Origin: Devosia rhodophyticola
Lineage (GTDB): Bacteria > Pseudomonadota > Alphaproteobacteria > Rhizobiales > Devosiaceae
Length of the DNA: 64,000 nt
NCBI RefSeq assembly: GCF_028816475.1
Contig: NZ_CP118247.1
Span: 1,761,001-1,825,000, forward strand
Reading direction: 5' to 3'
The notes under the pieces were generated by a model. That model was not told the origin of the DNA. It ran no database searches and was given only the letters and a program-made list of their open reading frames with translations. Both the position numbers and the translations under genes were made by a program. Shown here piece by piece: positions 36,347 to 46,313 of the stretch. How positions within the stretch are numbered: the stretch's first letter is position 1; each line of letters begins with the position of its first letter.

Positions 36347-36733
36347 ATGGCAGTCCGACCCCGTCCTTTATCCCCGCATCTTCAAATCTATCGCTGGACC
36401 ATTACCATGGCGATGTCGATATTTCATCGCGCCACCGGCATTGCACTTTATGCCGGTACGTTACTGCTGGTGATCTGGCTGGCGGCGGCTGCGATTGGCG
36501 AGGGGGCATTTGCCAGCGTCAATGCCCTTTACGGGAGTTGGTTCGGCCAGCTTGTGTTGTTCGGCTACACTTGGGCATTGTTTCATCACATGCTGGGTGG
36601 GCTGCGCCATTTCCTCTGGGACAATATCATCGGCATGGAGCCGGGTGAGCGCGAAAAGCTGGCCTGGGCCAATCTGATCGTCTCGATCGTGCTGACGCTC
36701 CTGGTGTGGCTAATCTTTGTGTGGGTAGGGTAA
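36347..36733 (+). CDS. sdhC: Succinate dehydrogenase cytochrome b556 subunit
   Basis: A 128-residue membrane anchor of complex II with three helices. The N-terminal RPLSPHLQIYRW and the haem-ligand region FHHMLGGLRHFLWD (His near 80-88) are SdhC signatures. It binds haem b and ubiquinone with SdhD. Its TAA overlaps the sdhD ATG by one base. Confidence 0.95.
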   Translation: MAVRPRPLSPHLQIYRWTITMAMSIFHRATGIALYAGTLLLVIWLAAAAIGEGAFASVNALYGSWFGQLVLFGYTWALFHHMLGGLRHFLWDNIIGMEPGEREKLAWANLIVSIVLTLLVWLIFVWVG

Positions 36734-37128
36734 TGCGCGAAAAAGTAATAACCACTCAGACTATCGCCGATCCAAAAACCAGCTATGGCGACGGCAAGGC
36801 CGCTTCGCGCCATTTCATTGCCCAGCGCTGGACCGGGGCGGTCAATGTGCTGCTTGTAGGCTTTCTGGTTTGGATGGTGGTGCGGCTGGCGGGGGCCGAC
36901 CGGGCCGAAATGATCAGCGTCGTTGGTAATCCGATTGCTGGCATCATTCTGGCGGTGCTGCTGGTGGTGGCGTTGGTGCACATGCGCATCGGCATGGTCG
37001 AGATCGTTGAGGATTATGTTCAGGATCCGCGCACCAATCGCTTGAGCCTGATGCTCAATACCCTGTTTTGCCTCGGGGTCGGGCTGATCGGGGTTATCGC
37101 AATATTGAAACTGGTAATCTGGGGTTAG
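36733..37128 (+). CDS. sdhD: Succinate dehydrogenase hydrophobic membrane anchor subunit
   Basis: A 131-residue three-helix membrane subunit. HFIAQRWTGAVNVLLVGFLV near the N-terminus and HMRIGMVEIVEDYV in the third helix (His as haem ligand) identify it. The ATG at 36733 overlaps the sdhC stop; the ORF's upstream extension into sdhC is not used. sdhA follows after six bases. Confidence 0.95.
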   Translation: MREKVITTQTIADPKTSYGDGKAASRHFIAQRWTGAVNVLLVGFLVWMVVRLAGADRAEMISVVGNPIAGIILAVLLVVALVHMRIGMVEIVEDYVQDPRTNRLSLMLNTLFCLGVGLIGVIAILKLVIWG

Positions 37129-37134
37129 CGGGCA

Positions 37135-38946
37135 ATGGCATCTGCATACGAAATCATCGACCACGAATTCGATGTGGTGGTTGTTGGTGCCGGCGGCGCT
37201 GGCCTTCGCGCGACGCTTGGCATGGCCGAGCAGGGTTTTAATACCGCCTGCATCACCAAGGTTTTCCCGACGCGCTCACATACGGTCGCGGCACAGGGCG
37301 GTATTGCCGCCTCGCTCTCCAATATGGGCCCCGATAATTGGCAGTGGCATATGTACGATACTGTCAAGGGATCGGACTGGCTTGGCGACAATGACGCCAT
37401 GGAATATCTGGCCCGTCAGGCACCAGCCGCCATTTATGAGCTTGAACATTACGGGGTGCCGTTTTCGCGCACCGAAGAAGGCAATATCTATCAACGCCCA
37501 TTTGGCGGGCACATGACCGAATTTGGCGATGGCCCGCCGGTGCAGCGCACCTGTGCTGCGGCGGACCGGACTGGCCACGCAATCCTGCACACGCTTTATG
37601 GCCAGTCGTTGCGCAACAATGCGCAGTTCTTCATCGAATATTTCGCGCTCGATTTGATCATGGGCGATGATGGTGCCTGTGAGGGCGTGATTGCCTGGAA
37701 GCTCGATGATGGCACGATGCATCGCTTCCGCGCCAAGAGCACGGTTCTGGCAACCGGCGGCTATGGTCGCTCATTCTTTTCGGCGACTTCGGCCCACACT
37801 TGCACCGGTGATGGCAATGGCATGGTAGCCCGCGCTGGTCTGCCGCTTCAGGACATGGAATTTGTCCAGTTCCACCCCACCGGCATCTATGGTGCTGGCG
37901 TTCTGATTACCGAGGGCGCGCGCGGAGAAGGCGGGTATCTGACCAATTCCGAAGGCGAACGCTTTATGGAGCGCTATGCGCCCAATGCCAAGGATCTGGC
38001 CAGCCGTGACGTGGTTAGCCGCTGTATGACGCTGGAAATTCGCGAAGGGCGCGGCGTTGGTCCTAAAAAGGATCATATATTTCTGCATCTGGATCATCTG
38101 GATCCAAAAGTGCTGCATCAGCGCCTGCCGGGGATTACCGAATCGGCCAAGATTTTTGCTGGCGTCGATCTGACGCGCGAGCCGATCCCGGTGCTGCCGA
38201 CGGTCCATTACAATATGGGCGGTATTCCTGCCAATTATCATGGCGAAGTGCTCAACCCGACCGATGCTGAACCGGACCGGATCGTGCCGGGTCTGATGGC
38301 TGTGGGCGAAGCGGCGTGTGCTTCGGTGCATGGCGCCAATCGACTGGGTTCCAATTCGTTGACCGATCTTGTGGTCTTTGGCCGCGCCGCCGCGTTGCGC
38401 GCCGGGGAAGTCATTGATCGTTCCGCGCCAATTCCAGCGATCAACAAAGCGCAGGACGACAAGATCATGGCGCGGTTTGATCGTTTGCGGAACGCCAACG
38501 GTTCCAAACCGACGGCTGAGTTGCGCGATGCAATGCAGCACACGATGCAGGAAGACGCCGCCGTTTTCCGCACCGGGGAAACGCTGCAGTCGGGCGTCGC
38601 GCGGATGAGCGAAATTTATGGGCGACTGCCCGACGTCAAGGTGACCGACCGGTCGCTGATCTGGAATACCGATTTGGTGGAAACGCTGGAACTGGAAAAC
38701 CTGATGGCTAATGCCATGGTCACAGTGGTTTCGGCCGAAGCGCGGCACGAAAGCCGTGGTGCCCACGCCCGCGAGGACTTCCCCGACCGCGATGATGTGG
38801 CGTGGCGCAAGCATTCGTTAAGCTGGATCGATGATGCGGGCAAGGTGCGACTGGGTTATCGGCCAGTCCATGTTGATCCCCTGACCCCGCACAGCGATGG
38901 CGGCATCGACCTCAAGAAGATTGCGCCGAAAGTGCGCGTTTACTGA
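37135..38946 (+). CDS. sdhA: Succinate dehydrogenase flavoprotein subunit
   Basis: Oxidises succinate to fumarate on the cytoplasmic face of complex II. The 603-residue protein has the FAD motif [14 protein letters not shown] near 13-26 and the covalent-FAD histidine in [11 protein letters not shown] (His 49). Active-site motifs [20 protein letters not shown] and [19 protein letters not shown] are intact. A SdhAF4-like flavinylation helper is encoded at 9.0-9.2 kb. Its TGA overlaps the ATG of the DUF3052 gene, so two extra genes are coupled between sdhA and sdhB. Confidence 0.97.
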   Translation: MASAYEIIDHEFDVVVVGAGGAGLRATLGMAEQGFNTACITKVFPTRSHTVAAQGGIAASLSNMGPDNWQWHMYDTVKGSDWLGDNDAMEYLARQAPAAIYELEHYGVPFSRTEEGNIYQRPFGGHMTEFGDGPPVQRTCAAADRTGHAILHTLYGQSLRNNAQFFIEYFALDLIMGDDGACEGVIAWKLDDGTMHRFRAKSTVLATGGYGRSFFSATSAHTCTGDGNGMVARAGLPLQDMEFVQFHPTGIYGAGVLITEGARGEGGYLTNSEGERFMERYAPNAKDLASRDVVSRCMTLEIREGRGVGPKKDHIFLHLDHLDPKVLHQRLPGITESAKIFAGVDLTREPIPVLPTVHYNMGGIPANYHGEVLNPTDAEPDRIVPGLMAVGEAACASVHGANRLGSNSLTDLVVFGRAAALRAGEVIDRSAPIPAINKAQDDKIMARFDRLRNANGSKPTAELRDAMQHTMQEDAAVFRTGETLQSGVARMSEIYGRLPDVKVTDRSLIWNTDLVETLELENLMANAMVTVVSAEARHESRGAHAREDFPDRDDVAWRKHSLSWIDDAGKVRLGYRPVHVDPLTPHSDGGIDLKKIAPKVRVY

Positions 38947-39377
38947 TGGGATCGAGCGCCGGATATTCTGGCACGCCGCTGGCACAAAAGCTGGGGCTCA
39001 GGGATGGGCAGCGCGTGCTGTTCATTGATCTGCCAACGGCGCAGCGTGAACTGATCGGATCGCGCAATTTTCTGGACGTTGCGCAGATCGAGGTTGATCA
39101 GTTCGGGCGTGACTGGTCCGGTTTTGATGTCATAGTTCTGTTCACGTCGGCGCGCGCCGTGCTCGAAAAGCTGGCCCGGCCGATGATGGATGCCATTGCG
39201 CGCAATGGCATGGTCTGGATTTCATGGCCCAAAAAGGCAGCAAAGATTGCTACCGACATTACCGAAGACGTCATTCGTTCTGTGGTTTTGCCGTTGGGTC
39301 TGGTCGACGTCAAAGTCTGCGCTGTTGACGATGTGTGGTCGGGATTAAAATTGATGATCCGCAAGGAGCTGCGATGA
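38946..39377 (+). CDS. DUF3052 family protein inside the sdh operon
   Basis: A 143-residue cytoplasmic protein beginning [17 protein letters not shown], the DUF3052 signature, followed by alternating beta/alpha segments (VLFIDLP, FDVIVLFTSARAVLEKL, GMVWISWPKKAAK) resembling a small Rossmann-like fold. Function is unknown. The ATG overlaps the sdhA stop by one base and the gene overlaps the next by four, so it is translated with the sdh genes. A role in complex II biogenesis is possible from position only. Confidence 0.8.
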   Translation: MGSSAGYSGTPLAQKLGLRDGQRVLFIDLPTAQRELIGSRNFLDVAQIEVDQFGRDWSGFDVIVLFTSARAVLEKLARPMMDAIARNGMVWISWPKKAAKIATDITEDVIRSVVLPLGLVDVKVCAVDDVWSGLKLMIRKELR

Positions 39378-39679
39378 AACCGGGGGGTTGGTCGGTAATG
39401 GCACTAGGGGGCCTTGTGGCCAGTTTTCTGGTGCTCCCGGTTTTGGCGGCGCCGCCAAGTGCAGCGCAAAAGACTGAATTTCATTCGGTCTGCATGGGCA
39501 TTGCCCATAATGAAACACTGTGCAGTTGCAAGGCAGAAGCAACGCCCCGCCTGATCGACAGCGATTTCATGGCGGTGGTTATTGCCTCAATGAAGGGCAA
39601 GACGCTCGATCCGAAATATGCCGTGGCCTACAATACCTACGTCGCCAAATCGAACCAGATCTGCAAGCCGAACTACTAA
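39374..39679 (+). CDS. Small secreted cysteine-containing protein inside the sdh operon
   Basis: A 101-residue protein with a signal peptide (hydrophobic stretch ALGGLVASFLVLPVLA, cleavage after AAPPSA or nearby) and four cysteines in the mature part: VCMG, LCSC (a CxC pair) and ICKPNY near the C-terminus. AAGGAG precedes the ATG at 39374, which overlaps the DUF3052 stop. I do not recognise a family. It is predicted periplasmic, unlike the cytoplasmic sdhA and sdhB products around it. Confidence 0.75.
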   Translation: MKPGGWSVMALGGLVASFLVLPVLAAPPSAAQKTEFHSVCMGIAHNETLCSCKAEATPRLIDSDFMAVVIASMKGKTLDPKYAVAYNTYVAKSNQICKPNY

Positions 39680-39703
39680 GCTTTAGAATAAGGAACGCCG
39701 GAT

Positions 39704-40486
39704 ATGGTTGAGCTGCTGCTCCCAAAAAATTCTCGCCCCGCCAAAGGCAAGACATGGCCAAAACCTGCGGGCGCCAAGTCGCTGCGCGAATATCACATCT
39801 ATCGCTATGATCCGGACAGCGATGCCAATCCGCGGATCGACACCTATTTCGTTGATACCAGCGATTGCGGGCCGATGATTCTGGACGGGTTGTTGTGGAT
39901 CAAGAACAAAGTCGATCCGACCCTGACGCTGCGCCGCTCCTGCCGCGAGGGCATCTGTGGATCGTGCTCGATGAATATCAATGGGCTCAATACCTTGGCC
40001 TGCACCAAGGGCATGGATGACTCGACCGGCGCGATCAAGATCTATCCCTTGCCGCACATGCCGGTGGTCAAGGATTTAGTGCCGGATCTTTCCAATTTTT
40101 ATGCCCAGCACCGCGCCATCGAGCCATGGCTGCAAACGACTTCGGAAACACCCAAGACCGAGTGGAAACAATCAATCGAGGAGCGGAGCAAACTGGACGG
40201 GCTCTATGAGTGTATCCTGTGCGCCTGTTGCTCGACGTCGTGCCCGAGCTATTGGTGGAATGGGGAAAAATATCTTGGTCCGGCGGCACTGCTGCAGGCC
40301 TATCGCTGGCTGATCGACAGTCGTGACGAAACCACGCAGGCCCGGCTCGATGATCTTGAAGACCCCTTCAAACTCTATCGCTGCCACACGATCATGAATT
40401 GTGCCAAGGTGTGCCCCAAGGGCCTCAATCCGGCCAAAGCCATTGCCGAGATCAAGAAGATGATGGTCGAACGCAAGGTCGCCTGA
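39704..40486 (+). CDS. sdhB: Succinate dehydrogenase iron-sulfur subunit
   Basis: A 260-residue electron-transfer subunit of complex II with three clusters: [2Fe-2S] in [16 protein letters not shown], [4Fe-4S] beginning [12 protein letters not shown], and [3Fe-4S] involving [34 protein letters not shown] is the family signature. It lies 24 bases after the small secreted protein gene and ends the sdh transcript unless the downstream DUF2007-like gene is co-transcribed. Confidence 0.97.
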   Translation: MVELLLPKNSRPAKGKTWPKPAGAKSLREYHIYRYDPDSDANPRIDTYFVDTSDCGPMILDGLLWIKNKVDPTLTLRRSCREGICGSCSMNINGLNTLACTKGMDDSTGAIKIYPLPHMPVVKDLVPDLSNFYAQHRAIEPWLQTTSETPKTEWKQSIEERSKLDGLYECILCACCSTSCPSYWWNGEKYLGPAALLQAYRWLIDSRDETTQARLDDLEDPFKLYRCHTIMNCAKVCPKGLNPAKAIAEIKKMMVERKVA

Positions 40487-40527
40487 TAGTTTTAAGCGCA
40501 ATGCCGTGATCAACCGAGGGTGCCGTC

Positions 40528-40749
40528 ATGTTTGAGATCATCGCCCAGGTTGAGGACCCGTCGATGGCGCGGGTGCTGATCACCGCCCTTCGCGCCCACG
40601 GCTTTCATCCGCTCGAGAGTGGCGATGGCGGCCTGCCCGGCGTTGGTGCTGTCTTCGGCAAAGGCGGGGTGCCAATTCAGGTTCCCGAAGAAGAAGTGCG
40701 CGACGCACGGATGCTCGCCGATGATCTATTACGCGAAATGTTGGGCTGA
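40528..40749 (+). CDS. DUF2007-like small cytoplasmic protein
   Basis: A 73-residue protein with a beta-alpha-beta-like pattern (MFEIIAQVEDPSMARVLITALRA, PIQVPEEEVRDARMLADDLL) similar to DUF2007 'putative signal transducing' proteins, in which the conserved core binds between two strands and two helices. No catalytic residues can be assigned. It follows sdhB by about 40 bases on the same strand. Function unknown. Confidence 0.6.
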   Translation: MFEIIAQVEDPSMARVLITALRAHGFHPLESGDGGLPGVGAVFGKGGVPIQVPEEEVRDARMLADDLLREMLG

Positions 40750-40853
40750 CTGGCCAACAAGCCAATGATTGATTGCAACAATTCTGCGTTCCAGACATTG
40801 CACCCCCACGGTTGCCACAATACTATAGTTGATAGTTCACTCGATTGCGGCGA

Positions 40854-40882
40854 TTGAACCGGGACGGGGCTTTGGCTATAAA
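40854..40882 (+). promoter_or_regulatory. Strong sigma-70-type promoter of the Inh/Omp19-like lipoprotein
   Basis: TTGAAC (40854-40859), a 17-base spacer and TATAAA (40877-40882) lie about 45 bases before the ATG. Confidence 0.6.
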
Positions 40883-40927
40883 CCCCGACGTTTATTTTTT
40901 GTTAAGCCTTATGGCAGGAGCACGCCA

Positions 40928-41512
40928 ATGACGGATTGGACACGCGGATCATTCTCCGTTGCAGGATTTGCGGCGATGGCGGTAGTGTTGGCAGGATGCT
41001 CGACGGCCCAGCCCCCGGTCAATACTTTGCCAGCGCCACAGCGCTTGCCAGCGGTCGCCAATTCAACCGTTGCAACGCAGTCCCTGCCGGCGATTGGCAC
41101 AAGTGCGGCTCCCGCACCGGGATTGTCGGGCCAGCCGGTACTGGGCGGGGTTTCAACCACCCCCACGCAGACAGCGAGCGCCAATGACAGTTCATTTGTC
41201 AGCCTTGATCCGCTGGCTGCAAGTTCGGGTGGCGTTAGCGCTGGTCCGGAAGGCGTTTGGACCGTGGTTTCCGGTGTTTCGCGTTGTCGGCTCAATCTGC
41301 CGATGACCACCAAGACCGGCACCAGCAAATTCCGGGCGTCTGCACCGGGTTGCGCCATGCCGGGTCTGACTAATGTTGCGTCCTGGCAGCAGGTGGGTAA
41401 TCAGGTCCAGATATTTGACGAAAACAATAATATGGTCGCAGCAGTTGCCCAGAACGGTGGCGGTTATATCGGCACCACATCGGGTGGCCAGGGAATTTCA
41501 ATGACCCGTTAA
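40928..41512 (+). CDS. AprI/Inh-domain outer-membrane lipoprotein (Omp19-like)
   Basis: A 194-residue lipoprotein with lipobox LAGC (Cys 24) after a hydrophobic signal. A Pro/Ala/Ser-rich linker of about 90 residues leads to a C-terminal Inh domain (GVWTVVSGVSRCRLNLP, GCAMPGLTNVASWQQVG) that folds as a small beta barrel and inhibits proteases in other species. The layout matches Brucella Omp19. AGGAG lies eight bases before the ATG. It has its own promoter and terminator, so it is a single-gene unit. Confidence 0.8.
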   Translation: MTDWTRGSFSVAGFAAMAVVLAGCSTAQPPVNTLPAPQRLPAVANSTVATQSLPAIGTSAAPAPGLSGQPVLGGVSTTPTQTASANDSSFVSLDPLAASSGGVSAGPEGVWTVVSGVSRCRLNLPMTTKTGTSKFRASAPGCAMPGLTNVASWQQVGNQVQIFDENNNMVAAVAQNGGGYIGTTSGGQGISMTR

Positions 41513-41525
41513 AGTCGGACTGCTA

Positions 41526-41551
41526 AGGAGGGGCATTCGTGCCCCTTTTTT
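41526..41551 (+). terminator. UUCG-loop terminator after the lipoprotein gene
   Basis: AGGGGCA and TGCCCCT pair perfectly around the stable TTCG tetraloop and are followed by TTTTTT. It ends 13 bases after the lipoprotein stop and overlaps the possible GTG start of zapE at 41552. Confidence 0.9.
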
Positions 41552-41566
41552 GTGCAGCGCTTCCTG

Positions 41567-42718
41567 ATGATTTCCGAACCTTTGACAGTTCCCGGCGACG
41601 GACTGGTCAGCGTGGCCTATGCCGCCCTGATCGAGCGTGGGGCCCTGCACCGTGATCCAGCCCAACTCGAAGCTGCCGGATTGCTCGACGACATTGCGCG
41701 GGCGCTTGAAAAAAATCCGCGGAACGTGGGGTTTCTGGCACGCTTGTTTGATGCGCCTGCCAAGGTGACGGGTGCGTATCTGCATGGTGATGTCGGGCGC
41801 GGCAAGACCATGCTGATGGATCTGTTCTATTCGAGCGTTGCCGAGCCTCGCAAGCGGCGCGTGCATTTTCACCAGTTCATGGACGAGATCCATGTCGGCA
41901 TTGCGCAGTTTCGCAAAAAAGCCAAGGCACGAGGCGATGACAGCGACCCGATAGCGGCCGTCGTGAAGCCGATCATCAAGACATCGCGGCTGTTATGCCT
42001 TGACGAATTTCATGTGCACGACATCACTAATGCCATGCTTTTGCAGCGCCTGTTCGAGCAATTGTTTGCCAATGGTGTTGTGCTGGTGGCGACGTCCAAC
42101 GTCGCGCCGGACGGCCTCTACAAGGATGGTCTGAACCGGCACTTGTTCCTGCCGTTCATCGAACTGCTCAAGGCCAATACAACAGTGGCGGCGCTCCCGG
42201 CGGCGCGCGACTATCGGCGTGAAAAATTTGTCGGTCAGAAAGTTTACGCCATTGGCGAGGGCGACGCCGCGCGGGCGCGGATGGACAAGCTCTGGACACG
42301 GGTGACGGGTGGCGTCGAGGCCAGGCCCACCAGCGTTGAAAGTCTTGGACGACAAATTCACGTGCCGCTGGCGGCAATGGGTGCGGCGCGATTTGATTTT
42401 GCCGATCTTTGCGAAAAGCCTTTGGGGGTGCGTGACTATGTGCGCCTGGCCCATGCGTTTGACACCATCCTGATTGATGATGTGCCCCAGTTCAGCCGGG
42501 TGCGCACCGATGCGGCCAAGCGGTTTATCCTTTTGATCGACAACCTTTATGATCGTGGCGTCAAGCTGGGTGCCAGTTTTGCGGTGCCGATCGAGGCGTT
42601 GGGGCAGGATGACAAGACCCGTTTCGAATTTGCCCGCACGGCGTCGCGATTGATGGAAATGAGTTCTGATGAATATCTGGCGCAGGCGCTGCGTGACACG
42701 GGGCCGCCGGAGGCATGA
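41567..42718 (+). CDS. zapE: Cell division protein ZapE (AFG1-like ATPase)
   Basis: A 383-residue P-loop ATPase that associates with the FtsZ ring in E. coli and with membrane proteins in mitochondria. Walker A is GDVGRGKT at about 74-81, Walker B is LLCLDEFHVHDI, and the AFG1 motifs HFHQFMDEIH and LVATSNVAPDGLY are present. The ATG at 41567 is preferred because the in-frame GTG at 41552 directly abuts the T-run of the upstream terminator. Neither has a good ribosome binding site. It precedes mdh, as in other Rhizobiales. Confidence 0.93.
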   Translation: MISEPLTVPGDGLVSVAYAALIERGALHRDPAQLEAAGLLDDIARALEKNPRNVGFLARLFDAPAKVTGAYLHGDVGRGKTMLMDLFYSSVAEPRKRRVHFHQFMDEIHVGIAQFRKKAKARGDDSDPIAAVVKPIIKTSRLLCLDEFHVHDITNAMLLQRLFEQLFANGVVLVATSNVAPDGLYKDGLNRHLFLPFIELLKANTTVAALPAARDYRREKFVGQKVYAIGEGDAARARMDKLWTRVTGGVEARPTSVESLGRQIHVPLAAMGAARFDFADLCEKPLGVRDYVRLAHAFDTILIDDVPQFSRVRTDAAKRFILLIDNLYDRGVKLGASFAVPIEALGQDDKTRFEFARTASRLMEMSSDEYLAQALRDTGPPEA

Positions 42719-42799
42719 TATTTCGGCAAGCCCCCATGACCAATCGGGTATGCGCTTTAGACGAACGGTTCACTTGCCTCATTAAAGGTCAGGGCGTAA

Positions 42800-43801
<1,002 letters not shown>

Positions 43802-43810
43802 CACATAAAT

Positions 43811-43840
43811 AAAGCCGCCCTCGGAAACGGGGCGGCTTTT
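43811..43840 (+). terminator. Intrinsic terminator after mdh
   Basis: AAAGCCGCCC and GGGCGGCTTT pair perfectly around a nine-base loop and end in TTTT. It separates mdh from sucC. Confidence 0.85.
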
Positions 43841-43899
43841 GACTAAAGGGGCACGCACATTGCGAAGCCTCGCACAATCAAATTTACCCCGGTCCATCA

Positions 43900-43936
43900 T
43901 GCGGCTGGGTGCCAGAGCACTCAAATGAGTGCCGCA
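43900..43936 (+). promoter_or_regulatory. Structured 5' leader directly before sucC
   Basis: GCACTC-AAAT-GAGTGC (43917-43932) is a perfect hairpin. An outer pairing TGCGGC (43900-43905) with GCCGCA (43931-43936) overlaps its right arm, so the two compete. The RBS GGAAGGG follows at once. Confidence 0.35.
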
Positions 43937-43950
43937 CGGAAGGGCTAGAC

Positions 43951-45146
<1,196 letters not shown>

Positions 45147-45186
45147 TCGTCCATTTCCTTTCGGCAAGCCAAATCAGAGGCCTTCC

Positions 45187-46095
45187 ATGTCCATTCTCGT
45201 CAATAAAGATACCAAAGTTCTTGTCCAGGGGCTGACCGGCAAGACCGGCACGTTCCACACCGAACAGGCGCTGGCCTATTATGGCACCCAGATGGTGGGT
45301 GGCACTCATCCCAAAAAGGGTGGCCAGACCTGGACTAGCGGGCTCGACGGTTCCGCTTCCCTGCCAATTTTTACAACCGTTGCCGAAGGGCGCGACAAGA
45401 CTGGCGCCAATGCCTCGGTGATCTATGTGCCACCAGCCGGCGCTGCCGCTGCCATTCTTGAAGCTATCGAGGCCGAGATCGAGTTGATCGTGTGCATCAC
45501 CGAGGGTGTGCCGGTGCTCGATATGGTCAAGGTCAAGCGGGCCTTGGAAAAGTCCAACTCGCGGCTATTGGGGCCGAATTGCCCCGGTGTTCTGACCCCG
45601 GAAGAATGCAAGATCGGCATCATGCCGGGTTCGATCTTTTCCAAGGGCTCGGTGGGTATTGTTTCGCGGTCGGGCACGCTTACCTATGAAGCAGTGTTTC
45701 AGACCACCAACGAGGGTTTGGGCCAGACCACGGCCGTCGGCATTGGCGGCGACCCGGTCAAGGGCACCGAATTTATCGATATGCTGGAAATGTTTTTGGC
45801 CGACGATGCAACGAAATCTATCATCATGATCGGTGAAATCGGCGGTTCGGCTGAAGAAGATGCAGCCCAGTTCCTGATCGATGAAGCCAAGAAGGGTCGC
45901 AAAAAGCCGATGGCCGGGTTCATTGCGGGCCTGACCGCGCCCAAGGGGCGCACAATGGGTCATGCTGGCGCCGTAATTTCAGGCGGTAAGGGCGGAGCCG
46001 AAGACAAGATCGCAGCGATGGAAGCAGCAGGGATCAAAGTTTCAAAGTCGCCTGCGCGTATCGGCAAGACCCTGACCGAAGTGCTCAAGGGTTAA
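45187..46095 (+). CDS. sucD: Succinyl-CoA ligase alpha subunit
   Basis: A 302-residue CoA-binding subunit starting [23 protein letters not shown]. The phosphohistidine is in [12 protein letters not shown] near the C-terminus, and [20 protein letters not shown] is conserved. It is intact and of normal length, and follows sucC in the mdh-suc block. Confidence 0.97.
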   Translation: MSILVNKDTKVLVQGLTGKTGTFHTEQALAYYGTQMVGGTHPKKGGQTWTSGLDGSASLPIFTTVAEGRDKTGANASVIYVPPAGAAAAILEAIEAEIELIVCITEGVPVLDMVKVKRALEKSNSRLLGPNCPGVLTPEECKIGIMPGSIFSKGSVGIVSRSGTLTYEAVFQTTNEGLGQTTAVGIGGDPVKGTEFIDMLEMFLADDATKSIIMIGEIGGSAEEDAAQFLIDEAKKGRKKPMAGFIAGLTAPKGRTMGHAGAVISGGKGGAEDKIAAMEAAGIKVSKSPARIGKTLTEVLKG

Positions 46096-46170
46096 ACTTT
46101 GGTAGCTGGGGTTTTGGGTATGGGGCTATGGTACGCCAAAACTGCGGCGGCGATCACGATTGAGCGATAA

Positions 46171-46192
46171 GCGGCGCCTTGCGAGGCGCCGC
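46171..46192 (+). terminator. Strong hairpin between sucD and sucA
   Basis: GCGGCGCCT and AGGCGCCGC pair perfectly around TGCG, then GGGATTT. The T-run is too short for a sure terminator. It may instead be an mRNA processing or stability element that separates sucCD from sucAB. Confidence 0.45.
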
Positions 46193-46313
46193 GGGATTTA
46201 ACAGGATACTAAGGATAACCAACCATTATTGATCAACTTTGATGGTGACATGTGCGGCTGGCGATGCCAGCCCGATGAAAAGGATGGCGGGGCGTGCGCC
46301 TCGTAACAAAGCG

